The translations under genes and the position numbers were made by a program. A stretch of 64,000 nt of DNA from Bradyrhizobium diazoefficiens (GTDB taxonomy: Bacteria > Pseudomonadota > Alphaproteobacteria > Rhizobiales > Xanthobacteraceae): the NCBI RefSeq assembly GCF_016599855.1, contig NZ_CP067041.1, positions 1,798,001 through 1,862,000 of the forward strand. Reading direction: 5' to 3'. Positions 53,753 to 61,834 of this stretch are shown here, one piece after another. How positions within the stretch are numbered: the stretch's first letter is position 1; each line of letters begins with the position of its first letter. The notes beneath the pieces were generated by a model that had not been told where the DNA came from, did no database searches, and saw nothing but the letters and a program-made list of their open reading frames with translations.

Positions 53753-54880
53753 ATGAGCGAATATCAGTACTACGAATTTCAAGTGATCGATCGACCTCTC
53801 GACCAGGCTGCCCAAGAGGCCTTGCGGTCGATTTCTTCGCGGGCGCGTATCACGGCGACGAGCTTCATCAACCATTACGAATGGGGTGATCTCAAGGGCG
53901 ACCCCCGCAAGTTCATGGAGCGCTGGTTCGACCTGCACCTCTATCTCGCGAATTGGGGCACGCGGCGCCTGATGATCAAGGTGCCGAAGCGTCTTCTGGA
54001 CCAAGCCGACCTCAAACCCTTTCTTCGTGAAATCGATTGGGTCGAGGTGTGGACCTCGGGCGAGAATCTGATTGTCGACATTCAGCGTCACGAGGAGGGC
54101 GGCTACGACGAATGGGATGAGGATGGCTCCGGCCGGCTCGCGGCGCTCGCATCGCTGCGAACCGATGTGCTGTCGGGAGACCTCCGCCTGTTTTACTTGC
54201 TGTGGCTGACGGCAGTGCAGGACGAGCTGATCCCCGACGATGACGTCGAACCGCTGCCGGGCATAGCTCCATTGAGCGGCCCGCTCGAAGCTCTTGCCGA
54301 GTTTTTCTATATCGATGCAGACCTCGTGCAGGCGGCCAGCGAGTCGGGCGAGAAAGATCCGGGACTATCCGAGGATGAGATACGAAAGGCGCTCGCGACC
54401 ATTGCTGAGCATGAGAAGATCGAATTGTTGCAGCGCGTCGTCGACGGCGACCCCTATGTCGGTGCGGAGCTCAGGAGCAGACTTCGCCAGAAAAGCCCTG
54501 TCGCGAGCCCGCACCGCATAGCCGGAACATTGCGAATGCGAGCCCAGGAGATCAGAGACGCAAATGAGCGAGCCGACGCCGAGCGGCGCGAGAGGGAGGC
54601 ACGCCGTCAGGCGGCGGAGGCGGAAAAAGCGCGCCGTATACGGATGGACGCTCTCAAGCGGCGCGGCGACGGCGTTTGGCGCGACATCGAGGAAGGCATC
54701 GAGCGTCGCAATCCGGCGGGGTATGACCTTGCGATAAGCCTTCTTTCCGATCTTCGCGCAATCGCCGTGGAGGAGCGGAGCCAGCACGATTTCAACAGTC
54801 GCATCGGCGCGATCCGGGCACGTCACGCGAAGAAAGGCAGGTTCGTCGAGCGGTTGGACAAGCTTGGGCGTTGCGCGTGA
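53753..54880 (+). CDS. Conserved hypothetical protein (375 aa), charged helical C-terminus
   Basis: The start SEYQYYEFQVIDRPLDQAAQEALRSISSRARITATSF is one I know from a conserved family of unknown role in proteobacteria. Residues 1-100 look mixed alpha/beta, 115-215 helical and acidic, and 260-310 are a very charged helix (RERREREARRQAAEAEKARR in outline) likely forming a coiled coil. No motif suggests an enzyme. It overlaps nothing and is followed at 20 bp by a DUF6894 gene. Relatives sometimes sit beside SWIM zinc-finger proteins, which is not the case here. Confidence 0.75.
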   Translation: MSEYQYYEFQVIDRPLDQAAQEALRSISSRARITATSFINHYEWGDLKGDPRKFMERWFDLHLYLANWGTRRLMIKVPKRLLDQADLKPFLREIDWVEVWTSGENLIVDIQRHEEGGYDEWDEDGSGRLAALASLRTDVLSGDLRLFYLLWLTAVQDELIPDDDVEPLPGIAPLSGPLEALAEFFYIDADLVQAASESGEKDPGLSEDEIRKALATIAEHEKIELLQRVVDGDPYVGAELRSRLRQKSPVASPHRIAGTLRMRAQEIRDANERADAERREREARRQAAEAEKARRIRMDALKRRGDGVWRDIEEGIERRNPAGYDLAISLLSDLRAIAVEERSQHDFNSRIGAIRARHAKKGRFVERLDKLGRCA

Positions 54881-54899
54881 GGTTCCTGCGCCCGTGTTG

Positions 54900-55118
54900 A
54901 TGTTGCGCTATCATTTTGATCTGGTCGATTCGAAAACAGTTGCCGACGAAGGAGGTGCCGAGTTGCCCGATGACATCAAGGCGCTGGACGTCGCTGAGGA
55001 GATTGCGAGGCGGCTCTTGAAGCAACGTCCTGAGCTCGAAGGTCGTCGCTTTTCGATCCTGGTCACCAACCAGGATGGCGAAGAGATTGGTAGGCTCCCG
55101 CTGGAAATCCTGCACTGA
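54900..55118 (+). CDS. DUF6894 family small protein (second copy)
   Basis: A 72-residue protein with the DUF6894 order LRYHFDLVDSKTVADEGG, then DIKALDVAEEIARRLL and a final strand RFSILVTNQDGEEIGRLPLEIL. It resembles the product of 24131-24364 in layout but shares little identity. Starts at ATG 54900 or GTG 54894. Between an unknown gene and the phosphoesterase, spaced by 20 and 14 bp, so probably in one transcript. Function unknown. Confidence 0.8.
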   Translation: MLRYHFDLVDSKTVADEGGAELPDDIKALDVAEEIARRLLKQRPELEGRRFSILVTNQDGEEIGRLPLEILH

Positions 55119-55132
55119 ATAGCGATTCTGGG

Positions 55133-55600
55133 ATGACGCTCAAGATTGGGGTGATTTCGGACACGCACGGGCTGCTGAGGCCGGAGGCGGAGCGCTGCCT
55201 CGCCGGCGTGTCCCACATCATCCACGCCGGCGACATCGGCACTCCGGAGATCGTGGGCCGCCTTGGCCGGATCGCGCCTGTGACCGCCATCAGAGGGAAC
55301 GTCGACACGGGTGACTGGGCGAGGCGCCTGCCTGACATCGAAACGTTGCGCCTTGGCGGCCGCGCCCTCTACGTCCTTCACGATCTCAAGCAGCTGGCGA
55401 TCAACCCGAAGGAGCTTGGGATCGATGTCGTGATATCGGGCCACTCCCATCGCGTCGCGATCGAGACCGTCGATGGCGTGCTCTACCTGAACCCGGGAAG
55501 TGCGGGGCGCAGGCGCTTCAAGCTGCCGATCACGCTGGCAACGCTCGATGTGGATCGAAATGCTCTCCAACCCATCATTCATGATCTCGGCAACGTGTGA
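55133..55600 (+). CDS. Metallophosphoesterase, YfcE/MJ0936 family
   Basis: A 155-residue phosphodiesterase-like protein. Metal-binding motifs are all present: GVISDTHG (residues 6-13), HAGDIG (near 31), RGNVD (near 55), and SGHSHR (near 103) with LNPGSAG near 122. Enzymes of this type hydrolyse phosphodiester model compounds; natural substrates are mostly unknown. It is the last gene of the preceding group and lies just left of the proposed island border. Confidence 0.92.
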   Translation: MTLKIGVISDTHGLLRPEAERCLAGVSHIIHAGDIGTPEIVGRLGRIAPVTAIRGNVDTGDWARRLPDIETLRLGGRALYVLHDLKQLAINPKELGIDVVISGHSHRVAIETVDGVLYLNPGSAGRRRFKLPITLATLDVDRNALQPIIHDLGNV

Positions 55601-55659
55601 CAGCCACACGCAAGCGCCTGCGGTCTAATGTCACCGACGCGAATGGAAATGCGCTTTGT

Positions 55660-55672
55660 TGGTGGGCCCGGC
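55660..55672. repeat. 13-bp direct repeat of the tRNA 3' end, candidate attL
   Basis: TGGTGGGCCCGGC is identical, and in the same orientation, to 60253-60265, the 3' end (including CCA) of the tRNA gene on the minus strand. The two copies bracket 4.6 kb with the toxin remnant, the antitoxin and the protease/ATPase pair. It could be an attachment-site duplication left by integration; 13 bp is short for such a site. Confidence 0.5.
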
Positions 55673-55791
55673 GGCGCGGCAGCCTTCACTCGCTTCGCTT
55701 TTGATGTGTTGCGCTGGCAGTCCACGACTGTCACCGCAATTAACGTGTCTCACTTCAGGGGGGCAGTCCAACACTGTTACCGTAATCCCCG

Positions 55792-55995
55792 GTGGGGATG
55801 CCGCTTTGCCGTCCGATGGGTGACGGCTTGTGGGAGGTGCGTACGCCGCCGCCGAGCAGCCGGATCGCTCGCGTCCTTTTCAGCGTGCAGCAAGGCCGCA
55901 TTCTGGTCCTTCACGGGTTCATCAAGAAGACCCAGAAGACACCGGCGGATGACCTAGCCTTGGCGCGTCGCAGAAAACATGAATTCGAAAAATGA
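55792..55995 (+). pseudogene. HigB-type toxin, N-terminally truncated remnant
   Basis: The 67 residues match the C-terminal half of phage Gp49/HigB-type toxins (MPLCRPMGDGLWEVRTPP, ARVLFSVQQGRILVLHGFIKKTQKTP, DDLALARRRK). About 45 N-terminal residues are missing: a TAA stands in frame at 55783, right before the similarity begins, and no other frame upstream supplies them. The stop overlaps the region of the antitoxin ribosome site. RNase activity is unlikely, because the first strands of the RelE-like fold are gone. A start at GTG 55792 or ATG 55798 could still give a short peptide. Confidence 0.75.
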
Positions 55996-56006
55996 AGGAG
56001 ACCAAC

Positions 56007-56327
56007 ATGGCCGGGAAGAAGGATGTGGTCAGAAATAAGAGAGTCATCCGTGCCACCGCCAAACTCACCACCCTCGATGATTTCCTCGGGGAAGAAGGCA
56101 AGCGCGACGAGTTCGAGGCCATCGCCGTCAAGGAAGTCCTCGCGTGGCAGATCGAGCAGGCGATGAAGGAGAAGAACATATCCCGCAACAACCTAGCCCA
56201 GCGCATGAAGATCTCGCGCAGCCAGATTGGGCGTCTGCTCGCCCCAAAGGACGGCAATGTCACGCTGACCACGCTTCAGCGCGCCGCGCGCATGGTCGGG
56301 CGGTCGTTGCGGCAGGAACTGGTTTGA
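56007..56327 (+). CDS. HigA-type XRE antitoxin
   Basis: A 106-residue antitoxin. The helix-turn-helix is in residues about 50-95 (EKNISRNNLAQRMKISRSQIGRLL, then NVTLTTLQRAARMVGRSL). The N-terminal part (KKDVVRNKRVIRATAKLTTLDDFL) is the usual toxin-contact arm. The ATG at 56007 has AAGGAG six bases upstream and is preferred to one at 55992. The gene is intact while its toxin partner is truncated, so it may now act only as a regulator or neutralise other toxins. Confidence 0.87.
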   Translation: MAGKKDVVRNKRVIRATAKLTTLDDFLGEEGKRDEFEAIAVKEVLAWQIEQAMKEKNISRNNLAQRMKISRSQIGRLLAPKDGNVTLTTLQRAARMVGRSLRQELV

Positions 56328-56489
56328 GAGGAAGGCGCGGTTCTGGGTGACACTGCACTAGCCAGCGGCTGTAGCCTCGGCCCGATCCGCGCGAGACAAT
56401 TTGTTCGCAGCAACGCCGGACGGAGAGTTTGATGCACCGTAATACCGACGAGCAACGCACGGGCATGTCTTTGACAATACTTATTGAGA

Positions 56490-59021
56490 CTAACGCGCGC
56501 GCACGGGTACCGCCGGCGCGATGCGCGCCCTTGCCTGATCGTACACCTCGACGATGCCCGGCATCGCAACCGTGACGGCTAACCCAAACGGCACCAGTTC
56601 GTCGATGTCGGCTCCGCGGTCGGGCTCCCGTTGGACGACGAACTCAATGACAGAACTAGCTGTCAAGACCGGTGCTTTGTCGCCATCCCAACGTCTAGAA
56701 AACACCGTGCCCTTGCTGGCCTGATTGACATCAGGCTGCCTCTTGTTCGGCAAAACGCGAAAACCGCCAAGTTCATCAGGAGCCAAGAGTGAGAGCTTGA
56801 CAGAGCGATATGACTGCCGCCCAGGAAGGACGGGCGTGAACCAAGCAAGCGTTGCCCGTACGGAATGATTGAGGGCTTGTCCGCTCATGCAGGCCGGCAG
56901 CGGAACAGAGATGGAGCGTCTTTGTTCAGCACCCAGCCTGCCCACCGCCCAGAACGTCGCACGATCGGCGGCGCAATAGATTGCATCATCAGCGCTGACA
57001 ATTCCATAGCCTAAGAAGCGTCGTATATTATCCTTCTGCCGGACATGCTGCTTTGGGTCAGCTGGTCCTAAGACGCTTTTTATGAGTTCTGCGCTGTCAA
57101 ACGGCCACGCTGCGGTGTGGACCAGCAACGCCTTGAGGATCACCGCGCGTTGACCGTGCGGCAGCGAGGTGAATGTTTCGCCGTACGTGGCTTCCAATGC
57201 GTCGTGAATTCTGTGCGCCGTCCGCGATCCCAACGCCGACGCTGCACTTGTGCCGCAAGTGTAGTGCTCCCAGTTGTTAGTGCCGTCGCGCGGGGGTGCC
57301 GCGACTTTCAAGCCATGCGGTCGCGCCCCTCCTGTCGGCCTTACCGCAAGTGACGAGCCGCTGGCGACCATCATCAAGTGTTCGCGAGCACCCGGCATCA
57401 AGATTTCCGGCTTCACGCTGTTCGCAAACCCTGGCCCTAGAGCGCTTGATGGGTTGGCCGTAATCATCAGTTGAAATGGGTCAACTCGGCCAATGGCGCC
57501 ACGACGTTCGACTGTGCTGACTGCATCGACGTTTGCCGCCCCGACTGTTATTCCGTTGACCGTTTCGGATGGCGAAAGGAGGCGCCGATATCCAATCAGC
57601 TGCGAAAGCGCTGTAAGCGTTTGGGTCGCGCGCTCCGGCTGAACAGTTGCCTCGTACTCCATCATCGTTAGATAAGGCGGGACGTCGAACTGCTGGGAGT
57701 GATTACCCGCACTGACGCAGAACAAAATTCCGTATCTATGGGCGAGCCGGTCGATTAGTCGCGCCCAAGCCGATAGCCTGCCTTGGAACGTCTTTCTAGC
57801 ATTCCCGAGGGAGAGATTGATGATTAGAACTGACGGGGCGGTTGGATCGTCTTCGCGACGCATAGTTGTGACGGCCCGGTAAACTAAGTCGACGACCAAC
57901 CTATCTTCAGGAAATTGATCATTCGCCCCCAGCACCGGCACGAAGTGAATGCGCCGAGCTAACGGCAATTCGGAAAGATTTCGGTCGCCGTGTGCAATCA
58001 ATGACGCCATCGCCGTGCCATGAATTCTATCGGCTACAAGAGCGGAGGGCTCAAGTCCGAATAGGTCGTCAACATCCAATCGATTGCGAAGGAGAGGATG
58101 CTGAGATACTGGCACCCCGTCGAGAATTGCTAAGATAGGTTCGCCATCGGCGGGCGGGACCTCTTGCTCAGCTGATGGCCGTGCGGCATCGTCGGTTCTA
58201 TCCGGTGCAGTGATGCTTTGAGGCCGAATGTGCATCACGGCGTCCATCCCGCTAATGCCATCGTCCGAACGTTCCGCAATTTGTCGAACGGTAGATACGG
58301 GTAATCGAGCCAAAAGCGCATGATAGGCTATGTCTGCGATCCGGCTCCTGGAAACCAAATTGCCGCCTAGCGACGTAACGGCCACGATGACCGCGTGTTC
58401 GGCCGCCAGCGCCAGTTCGTCAGACGATCTAAATACGAGTTCGATTTCGATGAGGACTAACTCCTCGTCCTTCATAAACTCGATTTCCTCGACAAGGATT
58501 GCTCTATCTTCCTCGTGAACTCGATCGCTTGGACCCCACGTCCGTATGTCTCGAAGCGTCGCGAACACATCGCGCCAAGGCGCAAACCCACTGCCCAACT
58601 CCTGCCCTGCCGTCCATCGTTTCCACAGCGACAGGATGTTCTGTAGAGCAGCCGCGTCCGGCACCAACAGATAAGCTTCGGGTGTCTTGTCTTGATCGTC
58701 GCCGTCAAGTTCTTCCTCGTCGATCAGCTCGAGCCCAGGGACCTTCTTAATCGCGTTGGCGAAGGTGCCGACTGCGCCGCGAACCTCGAAAACAAGCAAT
58801 CGTTCTGGTGCGAGCGCAGAGGGATCGGCGCGAAGCGTCAGTCCGGAAGGGTCCCGACGTAACGCGTCGTCTAGCCGCCGAAAACGTGGCCCGAACGCGG
58901 CGTTCTGTGCAGCAGGAGAAAACTTAGTAGGCTTTGGGAGATTTCGCTGGCGACCAGTTGGCCTTTTCGTTTGCTTGCTTGGCTCCAGTCGCAACAGGGG
59001 TTTGGTTGGATCGCCCACCAT
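56490..59021 (-). CDS. Subtilisin-like serine protease of an IetAS-type module (IetS-like)
   Basis: An 843-residue S8 protease. The catalytic triad is complete: Asp302 in AILDGVP, His335 in IHGTAMASL, Ser593 in CGTSAASAL, with the oxyanion Asn441 in SAGNHS (numbered from the TTG codon just before the ATG). No signal peptide, so it acts in the cytoplasm. About 280 residues precede the catalytic domain, and 200 residues follow it. Paired with an upstream AAA ATPase gene in the same direction, overlapping it by 98 bp, this matches IetS of the IetAS pair, known from the Ti plasmid as a protease toxin controlled by the ATPase and later as an anti-phage system. Codon use looks less GC-rich than its neighbours. 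Confidence 0.88.
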   Translation of the reverse strand: MVGDPTKPLLRLEPSKQTKRPTGRQRNLPKPTKFSPAAQNAAFGPRFRRLDDALRRDPSGLTLRADPSALAPERLLVFEVRGAVGTFANAIKKVPGLELIDEEELDGDDQDKTPEAYLLVPDAAALQNILSLWKRWTAGQELGSGFAPWRDVFATLRDIRTWGPSDRVHEEDRAILVEEIEFMKDEELVLIEIELVFRSSDELALAAEHAVIVAVTSLGGNLVSRSRIADIAYHALLARLPVSTVRQIAERSDDGISGMDAVMHIRPQSITAPDRTDDAARPSAEQEVPPADGEPILAILDGVPVSQHPLLRNRLDVDDLFGLEPSALVADRIHGTAMASLIAHGDRNLSELPLARRIHFVPVLGANDQFPEDRLVVDLVYRAVTTMRREDDPTAPSVLIINLSLGNARKTFQGRLSAWARLIDRLAHRYGILFCVSAGNHSQQFDVPPYLTMMEYEATVQPERATQTLTALSQLIGYRRLLSPSETVNGITVGAANVDAVSTVERRGAIGRVDPFQLMITANPSSALGPGFANSVKPEILMPGAREHLMMVASGSSLAVRPTGGARPHGLKVAAPPRDGTNNWEHYTCGTSAASALGSRTAHRIHDALEATYGETFTSLPHGQRAVILKALLVHTAAWPFDSAELIKSVLGPADPKQHVRQKDNIRRFLGYGIVSADDAIYCAADRATFWAVGRLGAEQRRSISVPLPACMSGQALNHSVRATLAWFTPVLPGRQSYRSVKLSLLAPDELGGFRVLPNKRQPDVNQASKGTVFSRRWDGDKAPVLTASSVIEFVVQREPDRGADIDELVPFGLAVTVAMPGIVEVYDQARARIAPAVPVRAR

Positions 59022-60000
59022 CAATGTTCTCTGGTTTCACTCTCGCTGACCAATTTTCGAATTCAGCCGCAATTGCCGAATTAATGGAGACCTCGCCGAG
59101 GCCAAGAATTTGGCGGCGCCGAACGTTCTGACAGAAATCCAACACCTCAGCGTAAGATGTTGCTTCGATCTTTTCTGCCAGCTCTTGAGCCGTTAGTGAT
59201 GGACGATCCGGCCAGCCAATAAAAATTCGTTCAATGAAATGTGCGATTTCCGCGACCTGAGGTGCCGGGAATGAAAGTTTCAGTTGGAAACGCCGCCAAA
59301 CGGCTCGATCAAGCAATTCCGCATGATTGGTAGCCGCAATGGTCACAACGTAGCTCGGCAGCTTGTCGATCTGCATCAGCAAAAACGACACTACTCGCTT
59401 TATCTCGCCGGTTTCGTGGTCATCTCCACGCTCCTTTCCGATGGCGTCAAATTCATCAAAAAATAGAACGCAAGCCTGAGTGCGCGCGTAGTCAAAGAGT
59501 GCGCGAAGGCGCGCGTTCGTTTCACCGAGATAGCTTCCGACCAAAGCGTCGTACCGAACGACAAAGAACGGCAAGGCTAAGGCTTCAGCTACGGCTTCTG
59601 CGAAAGATGTCTTGCCGTTGCCGGGCGGCCCGGACAATAGAATGCGATGTCGCGGCTCATAACCGCTTGCTCGAAGTACATCAGCCCGCACATGTTCTTC
59701 GATGAGCTGAACTCCTTCGCTCCGTGCGGGCAAGGGCAGGAGAAGATCGTCAAGGGAGATGCGCGGCGTGACTTCGAGAATTGTATCGCGCCCCGGCGCG
59801 CTTGTAGCGCGTTGCGAGGCGACCAAGCTGGGCGGCGTGACGGCGACAGTTTGTAACGCGCGTTCGAGCCGATCGGCATAGGCGTGATGGCTTTTGGCGC
59901 GCTCGTCAGCCACGATCGCCTCTACCGTCGAGCGCAGCATAGGTTTATCGCCAGCAACGCCGGCGCGCACGAGGGAGATGAGGAGGTCGCTCTTGGCCAT
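58924..60000 (-). CDS. AAA ATPase of the IetAS-type module (IetA-like)
   Basis: A 358-residue AAA ATPase. Walker A is SGPPGNGKTSFAE (near 125), Walker B VLFFDEFDAIGKERG (near 180), sensor-type TIAATNHAELLDRAVWRRF (near 222) with the arginine finger region. The N-terminal 100 residues are helical (AYADRLERALQTVAV). ATG at 60000 (MAKSDLL) is preferred; a GTG at 60039 is in frame. The C-terminal tail (NQTPVATGAKQANEKAN) is of low complexity and is also read in another frame as the start of the protease gene. In the Ti-plasmid IetAS system this partner restrains the protease. Order ATPase then protease agrees with that system. Confidence 0.87.
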   Translation of the reverse strand: MAKSDLLISLVRAGVAGDKPMLRSTVEAIVADERAKSHHAYADRLERALQTVAVTPPSLVASQRATSAPGRDTILEVTPRISLDDLLLPLPARSEGVQLIEEHVRADVLRASGYEPRHRILLSGPPGNGKTSFAEAVAEALALPFFVVRYDALVGSYLGETNARLRALFDYARTQACVLFFDEFDAIGKERGDDHETGEIKRVVSFLLMQIDKLPSYVVTIAATNHAELLDRAVWRRFQLKLSFPAPQVAEIAHFIERIFIGWPDRPSLTAQELAEKIEATSYAEVLDFCQNVRRRQILGLGEVSINSAIAAEFENWSARVKPENIDGGRSNQTPVATGAKQANEKANWSPAKSPKAY

Positions 60001-60252
60001 AACAGGACAACCTATACGAATATTTTTGGGCGACGACACTGCTACGAAGGACGATTCCTTGTGAACAACGCGGCGTTGCCGGCTTTCCGGCCAATTGCTT
60101 CCCGGAAGAGCTACCGAATAGAAGCATCATAGACCCTGATTAAGATATTGAGAATGGTAAGAAAAAACGCCGGCCCCAGCGCGGCGTTCTCTAGGGCAAC
60201 TAGCTGGCAGAAGCCCAATGGGGCTATCCGCGGAAGGGAGACTAGATCCCAC

Positions 60253-60328
60253 TGGTGGGCCCGGCAGGACTCGAACCTGCAACCAGACCGTTATGAGCGG
60301 CCGGCTCTAACCATTGAGCTACAGGCCC
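60253..60328 (-). tRNA. tRNA with anticodon CAU, probably tRNA-Ile2 (lysidine type)
   Basis: A 76-nt cloverleaf on the minus strand with an encoded CCA. Acceptor pairs GGGCCTG with CGGGCCC; T arm GCAGG-TTCGAGT-CCTGC; anticodon CAU at 60293-60295 in the loop CTCATAA. It lacks the C1-A72 mismatch and the three G-C pairs of initiator tRNA-Met, and its acceptor (GGGCC... / ...GGGCCC) resembles alphaproteobacterial tRNA-Ile2, whose C34 is changed to lysidine. Elongator Met is the alternative. Its 3' end points to the IetAS module and is repeated at 55660. Confidence 0.9.
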
Positions 60329-60665
60329 CGCCGCGAGGCGGCCGCGGGAAGGCGCGGCCGGCAACGGTGCGCGGTTCGTTTACAGGGACGGAGGCGGGGG
60401 TGCAATGCCGGGTCTGGCGAAGCGGTCGCGTCTGCGCCGCGCCGTCGGTAGATTCCGAATTACCGAATTTTGCGATGATGCCCTTATGCTCCTGTTTTGC
60501 CCGACGAGTCAACCGGTTTCGCGTGCTGTCAATTTTCGCTGCCGTAACCGGCTGACATCGCTTGCCTTTTTTACTGTGCATGGGGTTGTTTTCGACTTTT
60601 GACGGGAGGAGGCCCCCAAGGCCCCCTCCGTCTCGCCGGCGCGTGAGCGGTGGCGGGCCGCCCCC
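60329..60665. other. 337-bp gap upstream of the tRNA, no gene seen
   Basis: Lies between the tRNA (minus) and the 3' end of the TctC-type gene (minus). A minus-strand TTGACT with 17 bases to GCATAA around 60485-60515 could be a promoter for the tRNA, but the leader would be about 150 nt, so this is weak. No hairpin or coding frame stands out. Confidence 0.4.
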
Positions 60666-61643
60666 TCAGTCCACCGAGACCCCGGCGAACTCCACGACCT
60701 TGCGCCACTTTTCGGTCTCGTCGGTGACGAGCTTGCCGAACTCGGCTGACGTCATCGGCTTGGGAATGCCGCCGGTCTCGGCGAGGCGGGCGACCAGCTT
60801 CGGGTCCTTCAGCGCTTCGCCGACGGCCTTGTTGAGGATCTCGACGATCTCGGGTGGCGTGCCCTTCGGCGCGGAGATGCCGTAGAAGCCGACCGCCTCG
60901 AAGCCCGGCACGGTTTCGGCGATGGCGGGCACGTCGGGCACGCTCGGCCAGCGCTGCGGCGAGGTCACGCCCAGCGCACGGACGCTGCCGCCGCGCGCCT
61001 GCTCCAGCGCGGAGGGAAGGTTGTCGAAGATCAGCTGCACCTTGTTGGAGATGATGTCGGGGAAGGCGATCGCCGAGCCGCGATGGGGCACATGCACCAT
61101 GTCGCACTTGGTCATCGCCTTGAACAGCTCCGCCGACATGTGCACCGAGGTGCCGTTGCCCGAGGAGGCGAAGGAGATCTTGCCGGGATTGGCCTTGCAA
61201 TAGTCGATGAAATCCTGGACGGTTTTCGCGGGAAAGGCGTTGGAGACGACCAGCATGTTGGTGAGCTGCATGATGCTGGCGACCGGGGTGGTGTCGCGCA
61301 AAAAGTCGAACGGCAGCTTCTTGTAGAGCGAGGTCGAGATCGCGTTGTTGGGCGCAACGAACAGCAGCGTGTAGCCGTCGGCCGGCGAATTGATCGCGGC
61401 GGCGGCGGCGATATTGCCACCGGAGCCGGTGCGGTTCTCGACGATGAACTGCTGACCGAGACGGTCCGACAGCCACTGCGACATGATCCGCGCCACGATG
61501 TCGACCGGGCCGCCCGCGGCAAAGCCGATCAGCCAGTGCACGGGACGGTTGGGGTAGTCGGCGGCGGAGGCGGGAGAGGTGGCGGCGAAAAGACCTGAAA
61601 AAAAGACCAGCCCGAAAAAACTGTTACGCAAAATTCGCAACAT
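60666..61643 (-). CDS. Tripartite tricarboxylate transporter binding protein (TctC/Bug family)
   Basis: A 325-residue periplasmic binding protein. The chosen ATG at 61643 has GGGAGG four bases upstream and opens a signal peptide (SFFGLVFFSGLFAATSPASA). The mature part begins DYPNRPVHWLIGFAAGGPVDIVAR, with VENRTGSGGNIAA near residue 70, both typical of Bug receptors, which bind carboxylates such as citrate, terephthalate or nicotinate. The TctA/TctB membrane genes are not next to it; such orphans are common in this group. Confidence 0.93.
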   Translation of the reverse strand: MLRILRNSFFGLVFFSGLFAATSPASAADYPNRPVHWLIGFAAGGPVDIVARIMSQWLSDRLGQQFIVENRTGSGGNIAAAAAINSPADGYTLLFVAPNNAISTSLYKKLPFDFLRDTTPVASIMQLTNMLVVSNAFPAKTVQDFIDYCKANPGKISFASSGNGTSVHMSAELFKAMTKCDMVHVPHRGSAIAFPDIISNKVQLIFDNLPSALEQARGGSVRALGVTSPQRWPSVPDVPAIAETVPGFEAVGFYGISAPKGTPPEIVEILNKAVGEALKDPKLVARLAETGGIPKPMTSAEFGKLVTDETEKWRKVVEFAGVSVD

Positions 61644-61750
61644 GACGCCTCCCATTGCTTTATTGTCGTTGTGGGACATGCTTTCACAAAAACCGCCCGC
61701 TGCCTACATCGCCTCACGTCGATGTTGACGCAGCGCAGCCGGAACGACCC

Positions 61751-61834
61751 ATGAAATTCGCTTTTGCTTTTCTGCTCGGCGCGGCGCTGCTGGCAAATTC
61801 CCCTTGCAAATTCCGCTGCTGCTCAAACCGGAGG
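61751..61834 (+). pseudogene. Remnant: signal-peptide start cut by a repeat
   Basis: ATG at 61751 opens MKFAFAFLLGAALLANSP; one frame over, the sequence continues IPLANSAAAQTGG, the normal end of a signal peptide with an Ala-x-Ala cleavage site. A family 2 repeat then begins at about 61835. This looks like the stub of a secreted-protein gene broken by a frameshift and a repeat. Confidence 0.4.

Noticed and set aside
55660..60265. Prophage
   Set aside because: No integrase, capsid, terminase, portal or lysis gene; only toxin-antitoxin and protease/ATPase genes lie between the repeats.
60485..60515. Sigma-70 promoter for the tRNA gene
   Set aside because: The TTGACT-N17-GCATAA match would leave a leader of about 150 nt and has a poor -10; not strong enough to list as a feature.
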